A program made the translations under genes and the position numbers. The notes under the pieces were generated by a model. The model saw only the letters and a list, made by a program, of their open reading frames with translations, searched no databases and was not told the DNA's origin. Positions 1 through 5,889 of a stretch of DNA of 9,231 bases are shown piece after piece; the stretch's first letter is position 1; each line of letters starts with the position of its first letter. The stretch is taken from positions 1 through 9,231 of the forward strand of contig JAUPWJ010000052.1 in NCBI GenBank assembly GCA_030916575.1, read 5' to 3'. The DNA comes from Patescibacteria group bacterium. GTDB taxonomy: Bacteria > Patescibacteriota > Minisyncoccia > Phycocordibacterales > UBA9973.

Positions 1-324
1 ATAAAAGATGCAGGTGAAACTAATTTCTCTGCTGGAGATATCGTTGAAAATACAGCATTTATTGAAGAAAATGTAAGAGTAAATGGACTTTCCGGTAAAG
101 AATCAAAAGCTGAAACAGTTGTTCTTGGAATTACAGAAGTATCATTACGAACTAAGAGTTGGTTATCTGCTGCTTCTTTCCAAAATACAAACCGTGTCTT
201 AATTGAAAATGCTGTTAAAGGCGGAGTGGATTATCTACGAGGACTAAAAGAAAATGTAATTATCGGAAGATTGATTCCAGCTGGTACTGGTTTTAAGAAA
301 AAGTTAGAAAACATACTAGAGTAA
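1..324 (+). CDS. rpoC: DNA-directed RNA polymerase beta' subunit, C-terminal end (partial)
   Basis: This is the 3' end of rpoC, open from base 1 in frame 1 to a TAA stop at 322-324, giving 107 visible residues. The product is the beta' subunit of RNA polymerase. The visible part is the conserved C-terminal block: 'SWLSAASFQNT', then 'VDYLRGLKENVIIGR' and 'LIPAGTG', which match the last strongly conserved region of bacterial beta' almost residue for residue. After 'LIPAGTG' only about 11 residues remain, so the C-terminus is short and has no long tail. The gene is followed 8 bases later by dnaG on the same strand, which implies co-transcription. The promoter and most of the gene lie outside the window. 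The assignment is near certain. Confidence 0.96.
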   Translation: MKDAGETNFSAGDIVENTAFIEENVRVNGLSGKESKAETVVLGITEVSLRTKSWLSAASFQNTNRVLIENAVKGGVDYLRGLKENVIIGRLIPAGTGFKKKLENILE

Positions 325-332
325 TATATCTT

Positions 333-2078
333 ATGAGCTCTCCCGTTACACAAATTAAGGAGAGACTGTCAATCGAAGAAGTAGTCTCTACTTATATAAA
401 AATAGAACGGTCCGGCGTAAATTTTAAAGCGCGGTGTCCTTTTCATAATGAAAAAACACCTTCCTTTTTTATCTCGCCGGGACGGTCTAGTTATTATTGT
501 TTCGGTTGCTCTGCCTCAGGAGATATTTTTACTTTCGTAGAAGAATTTGAAGGATTGGATTTTAAAGGTGCGCTTAAGTTGTTGGCAAATAAAGCAGGTG
601 TCGTTTTATCTGATTTTAACCCTGAGAAAGAAAGTGAAAAAGAAGTTCTCTATAGGATAATGGAAGATACTACAAATTTCTTTATAGGTAATTTGTCTCA
701 AAATACTCCTGTTATTAATTACTTAAAACAAAGAGGCTTAGAAGATAAATCAATTGCTGATTTTCGCATTGGTTTTATCAAAAATGAATGGCGAGACCTG
801 TATCAATTCTTAGTAAAAAAGGGATATAAAGATAATGAAATTGAAAAAGCAGGCTTGGCCAAAAAAACTGAAAAGGGAATGTACGATAGATTTCGTGGAA
901 GAATTATTTTCCCAATAGCAGACTCTAGCGGTAGAGTTATTGCTTTCTCAGGCAGAATATTTGAAGATGACGGGAAGAGTGCAAAGTATTTAAATAGTCC
1001 TGAGACTCCTATATTTAATAAATCTTCAGTCTTGTATGGCCTTGATCGCGCCAAAGATTCTATAAGAAAAAATAATTTCTCTTTTTTAGTTGAAGGACAG
1101 ATGGATTTAGTTTTATCGCATCAGGCTGGTTTTAAAAATACAGTAGCTACATCCGGAACTGCACTTTCTGAGTCCGTGGTTTCTAAAGAAAATGTTGTTT
1201 CAAATTTGGGACTTTTACGAAGACTGTCAGAGAATATCGTACTTGCATTTGATGCAGATAAGGCTGGAATAAATGCATCAGAGAGAGCTGGGAAAATAGC
1301 CTTATCGCTCTCTATGGATGTAAAAGTAGCCAATATAAAAGAAGGAATGGACCCTGCTGATTTGATTTCAAAAGAAGGGGTGGAAGCATGGCGTGAAGCA
1401 ATACGAGGCTCTAAACATATTATAGAATTTCTATTAAATAGAATTATTAAAAAAACAAATAACGATACTAGGCTTGTTGGCAGAGAAGTGAAAGAAAAGT
1501 TATTACCATTCGTCAACTTTATAGATAGTGCTATTGAAAAAGCACATTTTATTAAAATGATAAGTGATACTGCGAGCATAGCAGAATCCGCACTTTTGCA
1601 GGATTTAAAAAAAGTAAATGAAGATTTAAAAGTTGAAAAAGAAGAGATAGAAATTGCTAAAAATGTGAATACGAAACTCTTCCGGCAAGATTATATAGAA
1701 AGAAAGCTTTTCGGTATAATATTTTGGCAACAAAAACAGTCTTTGCCGATTATAGATACGAAAAGAATTTTATTAGATTTAGGAGAATTATTAAATAAGA
1801 CAGAAGATGAAATTTTAAATAAATTTAAAGACAGGGGGGAAGATTTGATATATGAAGCGGAAGTTTTTTATGGAGGAGGGGAGAATTTAGTAAAGGACGT
1901 TATTGAATTGCTGAGTAACTTCAAAGAGGAGTATCTCAAAGAACAATTAGCTAAAAAGATGATGGAATTACATTTAGCTGAAAAAGAAAAAGATAGTGAA
2001 AAATCAAATAAAATTTTAAATGAATGTCAGATTATTAGCAATAAAATTGAAGAATTAAAAAATGGTCGCATAAAATAA
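333..2078 (+). CDS. dnaG: DNA primase DnaG
   Basis: DnaG makes the RNA primers for leading and lagging strand synthesis at the replication fork. The 581-residue product has the usual family length and all three parts. The N-terminal zinc finger is of CHC2 type, with C35, H38, C56 and C59 in 'CPFH' and 'CFGC'. The central RNA polymerase/Toprim core includes 'EGQMD' (254-258, catalytic Glu E254) and 'DAD' (307-309), which bind Mg2+. A helical C-terminal region ending in a Lys/Glu-rich stretch resembles the DnaB helicase-binding tail. Between 'VATSGTAL' and 'VLAFDAD' the linker looks about nine residues longer than in most primases. The ATG at 333 is the first Met, 8 bases after the rpoC stop, with no good Shine-Dalgarno sequence. 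The gene sits between rpoC and rpoD and is probably co-transcribed with both. Confidence 0.97.
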   Translation: MSSPVTQIKERLSIEEVVSTYIKIERSGVNFKARCPFHNEKTPSFFISPGRSSYYCFGCSASGDIFTFVEEFEGLDFKGALKLLANKAGVVLSDFNPEKESEKEVLYRIMEDTTNFFIGNLSQNTPVINYLKQRGLEDKSIADFRIGFIKNEWRDLYQFLVKKGYKDNEIEKAGLAKKTEKGMYDRFRGRIIFPIADSSGRVIAFSGRIFEDDGKSAKYLNSPETPIFNKSSVLYGLDRAKDSIRKNNFSFLVEGQMDLVLSHQAGFKNTVATSGTALSESVVSKENVVSNLGLLRRLSENIVLAFDADKAGINASERAGKIALSLSMDVKVANIKEGMDPADLISKEGVEAWREAIRGSKHIIEFLLNRIIKKTNNDTRLVGREVKEKLLPFVNFIDSAIEKAHFIKMISDTASIAESALLQDLKKVNEDLKVEKEEIEIAKNVNTKLFRQDYIERKLFGIIFWQQKQSLPIIDTKRILLDLGELLNKTEDEILNKFKDRGEDLIYEAEVFYGGGENLVKDVIELLSNFKEEYLKEQLAKKMMELHLAEKEKDSEKSNKILNECQIISNKIEELKNGRIK

Positions 2079-2087
2079 TAAACATAT

Positions 2088-3347
2088 ATGAAGAAAAAAA
2101 TAAAAAACAAAAAAATAATTAAGAAAGTAAAAAAAGTTGTTAAAAAAGTTAAGGTTAAGAAGGTTGTAAAGAAAGTAAAAAAAGTTGTTAAAAAAGTTAA
2201 GGTTAAGAAGGTTGTAAAGAAAGTAAAAAAGGTTGAGAAAGAGAAAAAAGTAAAGGAAAAGAAATTAACTGCGAGTGAAAAGAAAATTGAAGAATTAGCC
2301 CGAAAGTCAAATGAGCTTATAGAGAAAGGACGAAAAAGAGGTTTTATAACTTACGATGAGATATTGAAGACTTTTCCTGATATTGAAAATAATATTTTCT
2401 TTTTAGATGAACTTTACGAAAAATTTGGTGTAGCCGGTATAGATGTCTTGGAAGGTGGGAACTTGCTTAATTTAGATAACGACCTAAATGACCCGAATTT
2501 AAATAAATCAGCTATTCACGACTCTATTCAAATGTATTTGAAAGAAATTGGTCAGTATCCACTTATTTATGCAAGTGAAGAAAAAGATTTAGCAAAAAGA
2601 ATTGAAAAAGGGGATGAGGAAGCCAAGAACTTATTGGCTCGTGCAAACTTGCGTTTGGTTGTGTCTATTGCAAAGAAATATGTCGGCCGAAGTGCAAATT
2701 TAAATTTACTGGATTTAATTCAAGAAGGAAATTTGGGTCTTTTTAAAGCAGTTGAGAAATTTGATTGGACTAAAGGATATAAATTTTCTACTTATGCTAC
2801 TTGGTGGATAAGACAATCTATAACTCGGGCACTTGCCGACCAGTCTAGAACTATTCGTATACCGGTTCACATGGTGGAAACAATTTCAAAATACAAACAA
2901 GTTCATCGAAGACTTTCTCAAGACTTGGGCCGTGAACCGTTGGCAGAAGAAATAGCTACAGAAATGGGAGTGCCAGTAGAGAAAATTCATATTATAGAAA
3001 ATATTTCTCAAGAGACAATATCACTTGAGCAACCAATAGGAGATGATGACGATAAATCAACACTTGAGAACTTTATTCCAGACGATAAAATACTTCGTCC
3101 AGACCAAGAATCTTCAAGAAGAATTTTATCTGATCAAATAAAAGAAGTATTAGATGAGCTTAATCCAAAAGAGAAAAAGATTTTAGAAATGCGTTATGGT
3201 CTTATTGATGGTATACAACACACACTCGAGCGAGTGGGGGAAGAGTTCGGTGTCACTCGTGAACGTATTCGTCAGATTGAAGCTAAGGTTCACGAAAAAC
3301 TTCGCCAACACGAAAAGATTTCCCGTCTAAAAAACTACTTTGATTAA
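2088..3347 (+). CDS. rpoD: Housekeeping sigma-70 factor RpoD with Lys/Val-rich N-terminal tail
   Basis: This is the primary sigma factor, which directs RNA polymerase to promoters. Residues 1-59 are almost only Lys and Val, encoded partly by a perfect 48-bp tandem repeat. Residues 66-122 resemble sigma region 1.1 ('GFITYDEI'). Region 1.2 starts near 145, and regions 2.1-2.4 cover about 178-259. Region 2.4 keeps Q243 and T246, the equivalents of E. coli Q437 and T440 that contact the -10 element. Region 3.0 keeps H261 and E264 (E. coli H455/E458), which read extended -10 elements. Region 4.2 has 'GVTRERIRQIEAK' (388-400) for the -35 element. The large non-conserved region of proteobacterial sigma-70 is absent. 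The ATG at 2088 is 9 bases after dnaG. No other Met occurs before residue 149, so the tail is part of the protein. No Shine-Dalgarno sequence is evident. Confidence 0.97.
   Translation: MKKKIKNKKIIKKVKKVVKKVKVKKVVKKVKKVVKKVKVKKVVKKVKKVEKEKKVKEKKLTASEKKIEELARKSNELIEKGRKRGFITYDEILKTFPDIENNIFFLDELYEKFGVAGIDVLEGGNLLNLDNDLNDPNLNKSAIHDSIQMYLKEIGQYPLIYASEEKDLAKRIEKGDEEAKNLLARANLRLVVSIAKKYVGRSANLNLLDLIQEGNLGLFKAVEKFDWTKGYKFSTYATWWIRQSITRALADQSRTIRIPVHMVETISKYKQVHRRLSQDLGREPLAEEIATEMGVPVEKIHIIENISQETISLEQPIGDDDDKSTLENFIPDDKILRPDQESSRRILSDQIKEVLDELNPKEKKILEMRYGLIDGIQHTLERVGEEFGVTRERIRQIEAKVHEKLRQHEKISRLKNYFD
2121..2235 (+). repeat. 48-bp tandem repeat inside rpoD (2.4 copies)
   Basis: Two identical 48-bp units lie at 2121-2168 and 2169-2216, followed by a 19-bp partial third copy at 2217-2235 with one mismatch. 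Each unit encodes 16 residues, KKVKKVVKKVKVKKVV, in frame with rpoD. Synonymous positions are identical between units, which points to a recent duplication by slippage rather than slow convergence on a basic sequence. The unit length is a multiple of three, so copy-number change would keep the sigma frame. Confidence 0.95.
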
Positions 3348-3362
3348 ATTTTAGAAAATAAA

Positions 3363-3387
3363 AAAGCAGTCCTAAAGGGACTGCTTT
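3363..3387. terminator. Bidirectional intrinsic terminator between rpoD and the ProC-like gene
   Basis: A 10-bp perfect stem (3363-3372 with 3378-3387; core AGCAGTCC/GGACTGCT) has a 5-base loop. On the minus strand the hairpin is followed by a run of T (complement of the A run from 3365 leftward), which makes a strong terminator for the gene ending at 3392. On the plus strand the tail GTGTTTATATTTT is weaker but usable for rpoD, which ends 15 bases upstream. It separates two convergent genes. Confidence 0.85.
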
Positions 3388-3391
3388 GTGT

Positions 3392-4453
3392 TTATATTTT
3401 CTTTGCATCTTTTTTGAAAAGCAAAGTACGTTTGTATACAGGTCGCATGATTTCTCTATAGCGACTTTCAAATAGGGAGAAGTTTGGTTCAGCAAGCTCT
3501 AAATTAAAAACTTTATTAAGTTCGAGCCTTAGTTCACCTATGCCTCTCTCAGTACAACCTCCTTTGGTCACAATTTTGTTATTGTGATTCTCAATAGCTT
3601 CTTTGTTGATATAAGATTTAATAAGTACTTCTATGGTGAGTTGCATTGTTTCCAAAATAAGCTTCAAAGCAGAATCTTGTTCATAACCAAGTTCTCCTGT
3701 TAGGTATCTTAATTTAGCTTTAATGTAATTCACCATACTTCTTCTAGCTCTAGTTTTGGCTCTTAAGAGATATTCTAGAGGATTTTTACTGTGAAATGCT
3801 CGGGATAAAAACTTACCAATATATCTAAGCCGCTTACAATGAGATGCTTGATTGCCTCTACTTTCTTCATATTGAGTAAAAGCCCATAAAAAAGTAGCAT
3901 CAAAAGCATTTCCTGACCCCACTATTGGTATACTTTTCAAGACGTTTTTGTAGCCTTTTACAATAGAAGTTTTACCTAAATAATTGAAAAGTTTTACAGC
4001 GCTAGGCAACGCAGAATTATTACCATTTATTCCAGCAAAGACAGAATATCCAAGTCCATAAGCGACATTTGTCGTGGTAGTTCCACATACCATATGGCCA
4101 TGAAAGACACCAAGTAGATTTTTCGCTTCCATTATATTTAATCCCGATGTGAGCGAAATTACAGTTCTAGATGTTCGAAATTTCTCAAAAACTGTTTTAA
4201 GTTTAGGATAAAGTTCTTGTACACCCGTAGGTAGAATACAAAGGATGCAATAGTCTCCATCTTTCGCATCTTCATACTTAGTAGTTGTGATAATTTTTGC
4301 TGATCTAAGGGAGTTGAATTTCTCCAAACTTTCCTTAGATCTTCCAATTATTATCAGTTTTGCATCTAGCATGCCCAGATTTATGGCACGAAGAAATCCT
4401 AAAGTAACAGCAAACGCAAGCTTGCCAGTTCCGACAATAGTAATGTTAGACAT
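3392..4453 (-). CDS. ProC-like protein (pyrroline-5-carboxylate reductase family) with a basic insertion
   Basis: The 353-residue protein has the two-domain plan of pyrroline-5-carboxylate reductase, which makes proline from P5C with NAD(P)H. The N-terminal Rossmann fold begins 'ITIVGTGKLA' (4-13; families usually have GxGNMA). It continues with 'VISLTSGLNIMEAKNLLG' (98-115), equivalent to the ProC 'SIAAGI' strand. The dimerisation domain has 'VGSGNAFDATFL' (178-189), matching 'SGSGPAY', and 'VTKGGCTERGIGEL' (295-308), matching 'SPGGTTxxGL'. Typical ProC is about 270 residues. The excess is mainly a Lys/Arg-rich insertion at roughly 199-253, inside the helical domain, plus a C-terminal extension past 310. 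The altered motifs make ordinary P5C reduction uncertain, and no other proline gene is nearby. The start is the ATG at 4451-4453. It lies downstream of two hairpins that may control it or shield it from dsbA transcription. Confidence 0.78.
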   Translation of the reverse strand: MSNITIVGTGKLAFAVTLGFLRAINLGMLDAKLIIIGRSKESLEKFNSLRSAKIITTTKYEDAKDGDYCILCILPTGVQELYPKLKTVFEKFRTSRTVISLTSGLNIMEAKNLLGVFHGHMVCGTTTTNVAYGLGYSVFAGINGNNSALPSAVKLFNYLGKTSIVKGYKNVLKSIPIVGSGNAFDATFLWAFTQYEESRGNQASHCKRLRYIGKFLSRAFHSKNPLEYLLRAKTRARRSMVNYIKAKLRYLTGELGYEQDSALKLILETMQLTIEVLIKSYINKEAIENHNNKIVTKGGCTERGIGELRLELNKVFNLELAEPNFSLFESRYREIMRPVYKRTLLFKKDAKKI

Positions 4454-4497
4454 AATATATAGATTTATTGTTTACAAAGGACAAAAAAGAACAAAAT

Positions 4498-4526
4498 AAA
4501 AACCAGCCTTTCGGGGGCTGGTTTTT
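4498..4526. terminator. Intrinsic-terminator-like hairpin (proximal to the ProC-like gene)
   Basis: An 11-bp stem (4498-4508 with 4516-4526; core CCAGCC/GGCTGG) with a 7-base loop is flanked by A5 and T5, so it reads as a terminator in both directions. On the minus strand it is followed by TTTTTATTTTGTTC. It stands 45 bases upstream of the ProC-like start codon and about 145 bases past the dsbA stop. It can act as a second terminator for dsbA or as an attenuator in the leader of the ProC-like gene. Confidence 0.75.
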
Positions 4527-4561
4527 AGGGATAAAGAGAGAATTTTTTATTACACACAAAA

Positions 4562-4586
4562 ACCAACCACCGAGTTTTGGGTTGGT
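4562..4586 (-). terminator. Intrinsic-terminator-like hairpin (proximal to dsbA)
   Basis: On the minus strand a 7-bp stem ACCAACC/GGTTGGT (4580-4586 with 4562-4568) with an 11-base loop is followed by TTTTTGTGTG. It is the first hairpin met by transcripts leaving dsbA, 85 bases past its stop. Its stem closely resembles that of the neighbouring hairpin (ACCAGCC/GGCTGGT), and both have the same box beside them. Confidence 0.7.
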
Positions 4587-4639
4587 GTAAAGGGAGAACT
4601 ATTTTTTATTTGTGTTTTGCAATAATTCATTACTTTTTT

Positions 4640-4667
4640 AGTATAGCATTAATCAGGTTTTAATCAA
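4640..4667 (-). promoter_or_regulatory. Candidate promoter for the ProC-like gene or a leader RNA
   Basis: On the minus strand TTGATT (4667-4662, four of six matches to TTGACA) is followed after 16 bases by an extended -10 TGCTATACT (4648-4640). It begins 3 bases past the dsbA stop codon. Transcription would start near 4633, giving the ProC-like gene a leader of about 180 bases that contains both hairpins. The match is good, but no expression evidence is available. Confidence 0.55.
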
Positions 4668-4670
4668 AGA

Positions 4671-5390
4671 CTATTTTAACGCATCAATTTGAGCTTGAAC
4701 TCCTTGCAAAGATTGAGCTCCAGGGATTTCGTCTACAACTTTTCCATTTACAACTATGAATGATGATGGTGTGCCACGAGATCCAGCTTTTTGAGCATCC
4801 ATGACTTGAGTATTTATTTTATCTGCAAATTTACCACTTTCAAGACATGTATTAAATTTAACTAAATCAAGACCTACGTAAGTAGCGATTTTAGGAAGCT
4901 CGGCAACATCTAATCTGTCATTTGATTGTGTTCTTTTCATCATTTCGTCTAAATATTTCCAGAAAGTATCGTTTCCCCCCTGATCCCAAGCACACTCTGT
5001 TGCCTCCGCTTCATGAAAAGCTTTTTGGTGTAGAGAATCAATAGGGAAGTGTCTGTATACCCAAGCTACCTCACCTTCGTTATTAGCTACAACTTTTTGC
5101 ATTGTATAGTGGAAAACTTTACAGAAAGGGCATTCGGTATCTGAGTATTCTACTATCATAATTTTTGCATTCGGATTTCCTAATATATGGTCATCTTTTG
5201 TAACTGGTTTGATTGTGACAATAGTGTCTTCTTCTGTATTTGTATTATCATTATTATTTACAACACTATTTCCCATGTTTCCACGTAATAATATAGCTCC
5301 TGCTATCATAATACCTACGATTAATATCGCTCCAGCTATTTGAGATTGGTTTTTATTACTTTCTACTTTGTTTTCTATGTTATTTTCCAT
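4671..5390 (-). CDS. Membrane-anchored DsbA-family thiol-disulfide oxidoreductase
   Basis: The 239-residue protein introduces or shuffles disulfide bonds in exported proteins. A short polar N-terminus is followed by one membrane helix (about 18-35) and an Asn/Thr-rich linker (about 38-56). The thioredoxin-fold DsbA domain begins 'ILGNPNAKIMIVEYSD', followed by the active site C87-P-F-C90. The cis-proline loop is 'GTPSSF' with T207-P208. An inserted helical part carries two more cysteines ('TECAWD' and 'FNTCLE'), a pair also found in BdbD-like proteins that may form a structural disulfide. There is no lipobox, so the helix should remain as an anchor with the domain outside the membrane. The ATG at 5388-5390 lacks a Shine-Dalgarno sequence. 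Its likely promoter (5418-5426) overlaps that of the divergent DUF378 gene. The partner that reoxidises it, such as VKOR or DsbB, is not in the window. Confidence 0.9.
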   Translation of the reverse strand: MENNIENKVESNKNQSQIAGAILIVGIMIAGAILLRGNMGNSVVNNNDNTNTEEDTIVTIKPVTKDDHILGNPNAKIMIVEYSDTECPFCKVFHYTMQKVVANNEGEVAWVYRHFPIDSLHQKAFHEAEATECAWDQGGNDTFWKYLDEMMKRTQSNDRLDVAELPKIATYVGLDLVKFNTCLESGKFADKINTQVMDAQKAGSRGTPSSFIVVNGKVVDEIPGAQSLQGVQAQIDALK

Positions 5391-5417
5391 ATTTTTTGAT
5401 TAAATGTTAATAATTCT

Positions 5418-5426
5418 ACTATAGCA
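5418..5426 (-). promoter_or_regulatory. Extended -10 promoter for dsbA
   Basis: Minus-strand TGCTATAGT is an extended -10 element with no recognisable -35 at 16-18 bases. Predicted start is near 5411, which gives a leader of about 21 bases before the dsbA ATG. It stands only 13 bases from the -10 of the opposite-strand promoter. Confidence 0.6.
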
Positions 5427-5439
5427 TTTTTTTAGGTTA

Positions 5440-5448
5440 TGGTATACT
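5440..5448 (+). promoter_or_regulatory. Extended -10 promoter for the DUF378 gene
   Basis: TGGTATACT is an extended -10 element with no clear -35. Predicted start is near 5455, leaving a leader of about 69 bases before the ATG at 5524. The leader has an AAGGAG at 5461-5466, too far (57 bases) from the start codon to serve it. The 45 bases before the ATG are almost all A/T. Confidence 0.6.
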
Positions 5449-5523
5449 TAGTGAAGTAACAAGGAGACCACTGTCGTCGCATTGGTTTTCGAATAATTTA
5501 TTAATAAATAATTATAAAATATT

Positions 5524-5805
5524 ATGTGTGGACATTGCAAAGGTTGTACTTGGAGTTTGATTACAAAAATCTTACTTATTATTGGAGGTTTAAATTGGGG
5601 TTTGGTTGGTGCAAGTATAGTTTTAGATAGTGCAACTTCATGGAATCTAGTATCAATGTTACTTGGTTCTATGCCAGTAGTTGAAGGCATTGTTTATCTA
5701 GTTGTTGGTCTTGCTGCAGTTATGAGTATTTTTGGTTGTAAGTGCAAAAAGTGTGCAACTTGTGAAGTCTCTACTTCAGCTGTGGGAGGAGAGCAAAAGA
5801 TGTAA
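5524..5805 (+). CDS. DUF378-family small membrane protein with Cys clusters at both ends
   Basis: The 93-residue protein has two membrane helices (about 13-34 and 52-70). The 'IIGGLNWGLVG' motif (19-29) identifies DUF378, and the second helix 'GIVYLVVGLAAVM' fits the family. No biochemical role is established for DUF378. The unusual parts are the ends. The N-terminus is 'MCGHCKGC' (C2, C5, C8), and the second helix leads straight into 'CKCKKCATC' (C72, C74, C77, C80). With two helices both ends should face the same side, so the seven cysteines could bind a metal together. An in-frame TAA at 5515-5517 fixes the ATG at 5524 as the start. There is no Shine-Dalgarno sequence at normal distance. 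The gene appears to be a single-gene unit, with its own promoter and a terminator 22 bases after the stop. Confidence 0.85.
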   Translation: MCGHCKGCTWSLITKILLIIGGLNWGLVGASIVLDSATSWNLVSMLLGSMPVVEGIVYLVVGLAAVMSIFGCKCKKCATCEVSTSAVGGEQKM

Positions 5806-5827
5806 TTTTATTCTTTTATATGAAAGG

Positions 5828-5848
5828 CCCCGCTACGCGGGGTTTTTT
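5828..5848 (+). terminator. Intrinsic terminator after the DUF378 gene
   Basis: A 6-bp GC stem CCCCGC/GCGGGG (5828-5833 with 5837-5842) with a TAC loop is followed by TTTTTT (5843-5848). Upstream A residues can extend the stem into the T run. The -35 of the next promoter begins 2 bases later, which shows how tightly the region is packed. Confidence 0.9.
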
Positions 5849-5849
5849 A

Positions 5850-5877
5850 TTGCAATTTCACTAAAAAATGATATAAT
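5850..5877 (+). promoter_or_regulatory. Promoter of the glycosyltransferase operon
   Basis: TTGCAA (5850-5855), a 16-base spacer and the extended -10 TGATATAAT (5869-5877) form the best promoter in the window. Start is predicted near 5884, about 6 bases before the ATG at 5890. The Shine-Dalgarno-like AGAAGG at 5879-5884 would therefore be mostly outside the message, and the mRNA would be nearly leaderless. Confidence 0.75.
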
Positions 5878-5889
5878 TAGAAGGTTAAT

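Larger units (their letters stand above)
4498..4610 (-). repeat. Duplicated box-plus-hairpin module
   Basis: Two copies of the same arrangement lie in tandem. Each is a box (plus-strand TAAAGGGAGAACTATTTTTTATT at 4588-4610 in one piece of 23 bases with a CTA insertion; the shorter copy TAAAGAGAGAATTTTTTATT at 4532-4551) next to a hairpin of similar stem sequence (4562-4586 and 4498-4526). The boxes agree at 19 of 20 aligned bases apart from a 3-base indel. On the minus strand each box precedes its hairpin. This suggests that a functional unit was duplicated, rather than two unrelated terminators. Confidence 0.6.
4490..4633 (-). ncRNA. Candidate attenuated leader RNA or small RNA
   Basis: If the promoter at 4640-4667 is active, its transcript would run about 80 bases to the first hairpin and U tract, or about 140 bases to the second, before reaching the ProC-like gene. 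The region has no start codon followed by a plausible ORF. The duplicated box and hairpin units are its only visible structure. It does not match any riboswitch class I recognise. The plain alternative is that both hairpins are simply terminators for dsbA. Confidence 0.3.

Noticed and set aside
803..1579. Minus-strand ORFs of 83 and 152 codons inside dnaG.
   Set aside because: They lie opposite the conserved catalytic core of primase and show no domain or start signal.
2121..2235. CRISPR-like repeat array.
   Set aside because: The 48-bp units are directly adjacent with no spacers and lie in frame inside rpoD. This is a coding tandem repeat.
3392..4453. Glycerol-3-phosphate dehydrogenase (GpsA) as the identity of the minus-strand dehydrogenase.
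   Set aside because: The N-terminal Rossmann fold and length would fit, but the C-terminal VGSGNAF and TKGGCTERGIGEL motifs follow ProC order and GpsA motifs are absent.
4159..4499. ORFs overlapping the ProC-like gene (4159-4347 minus, 4287-4499 plus).
   Set aside because: They are shadows of its Rossmann domain. The plus-strand one also runs into the hairpin region.
5448..5690. Minus-strand ORF opposite the DUF378 gene.
   Set aside because: It covers the promoter, the leader and the conserved DUF378 motif on the other strand, with no domain of its own.
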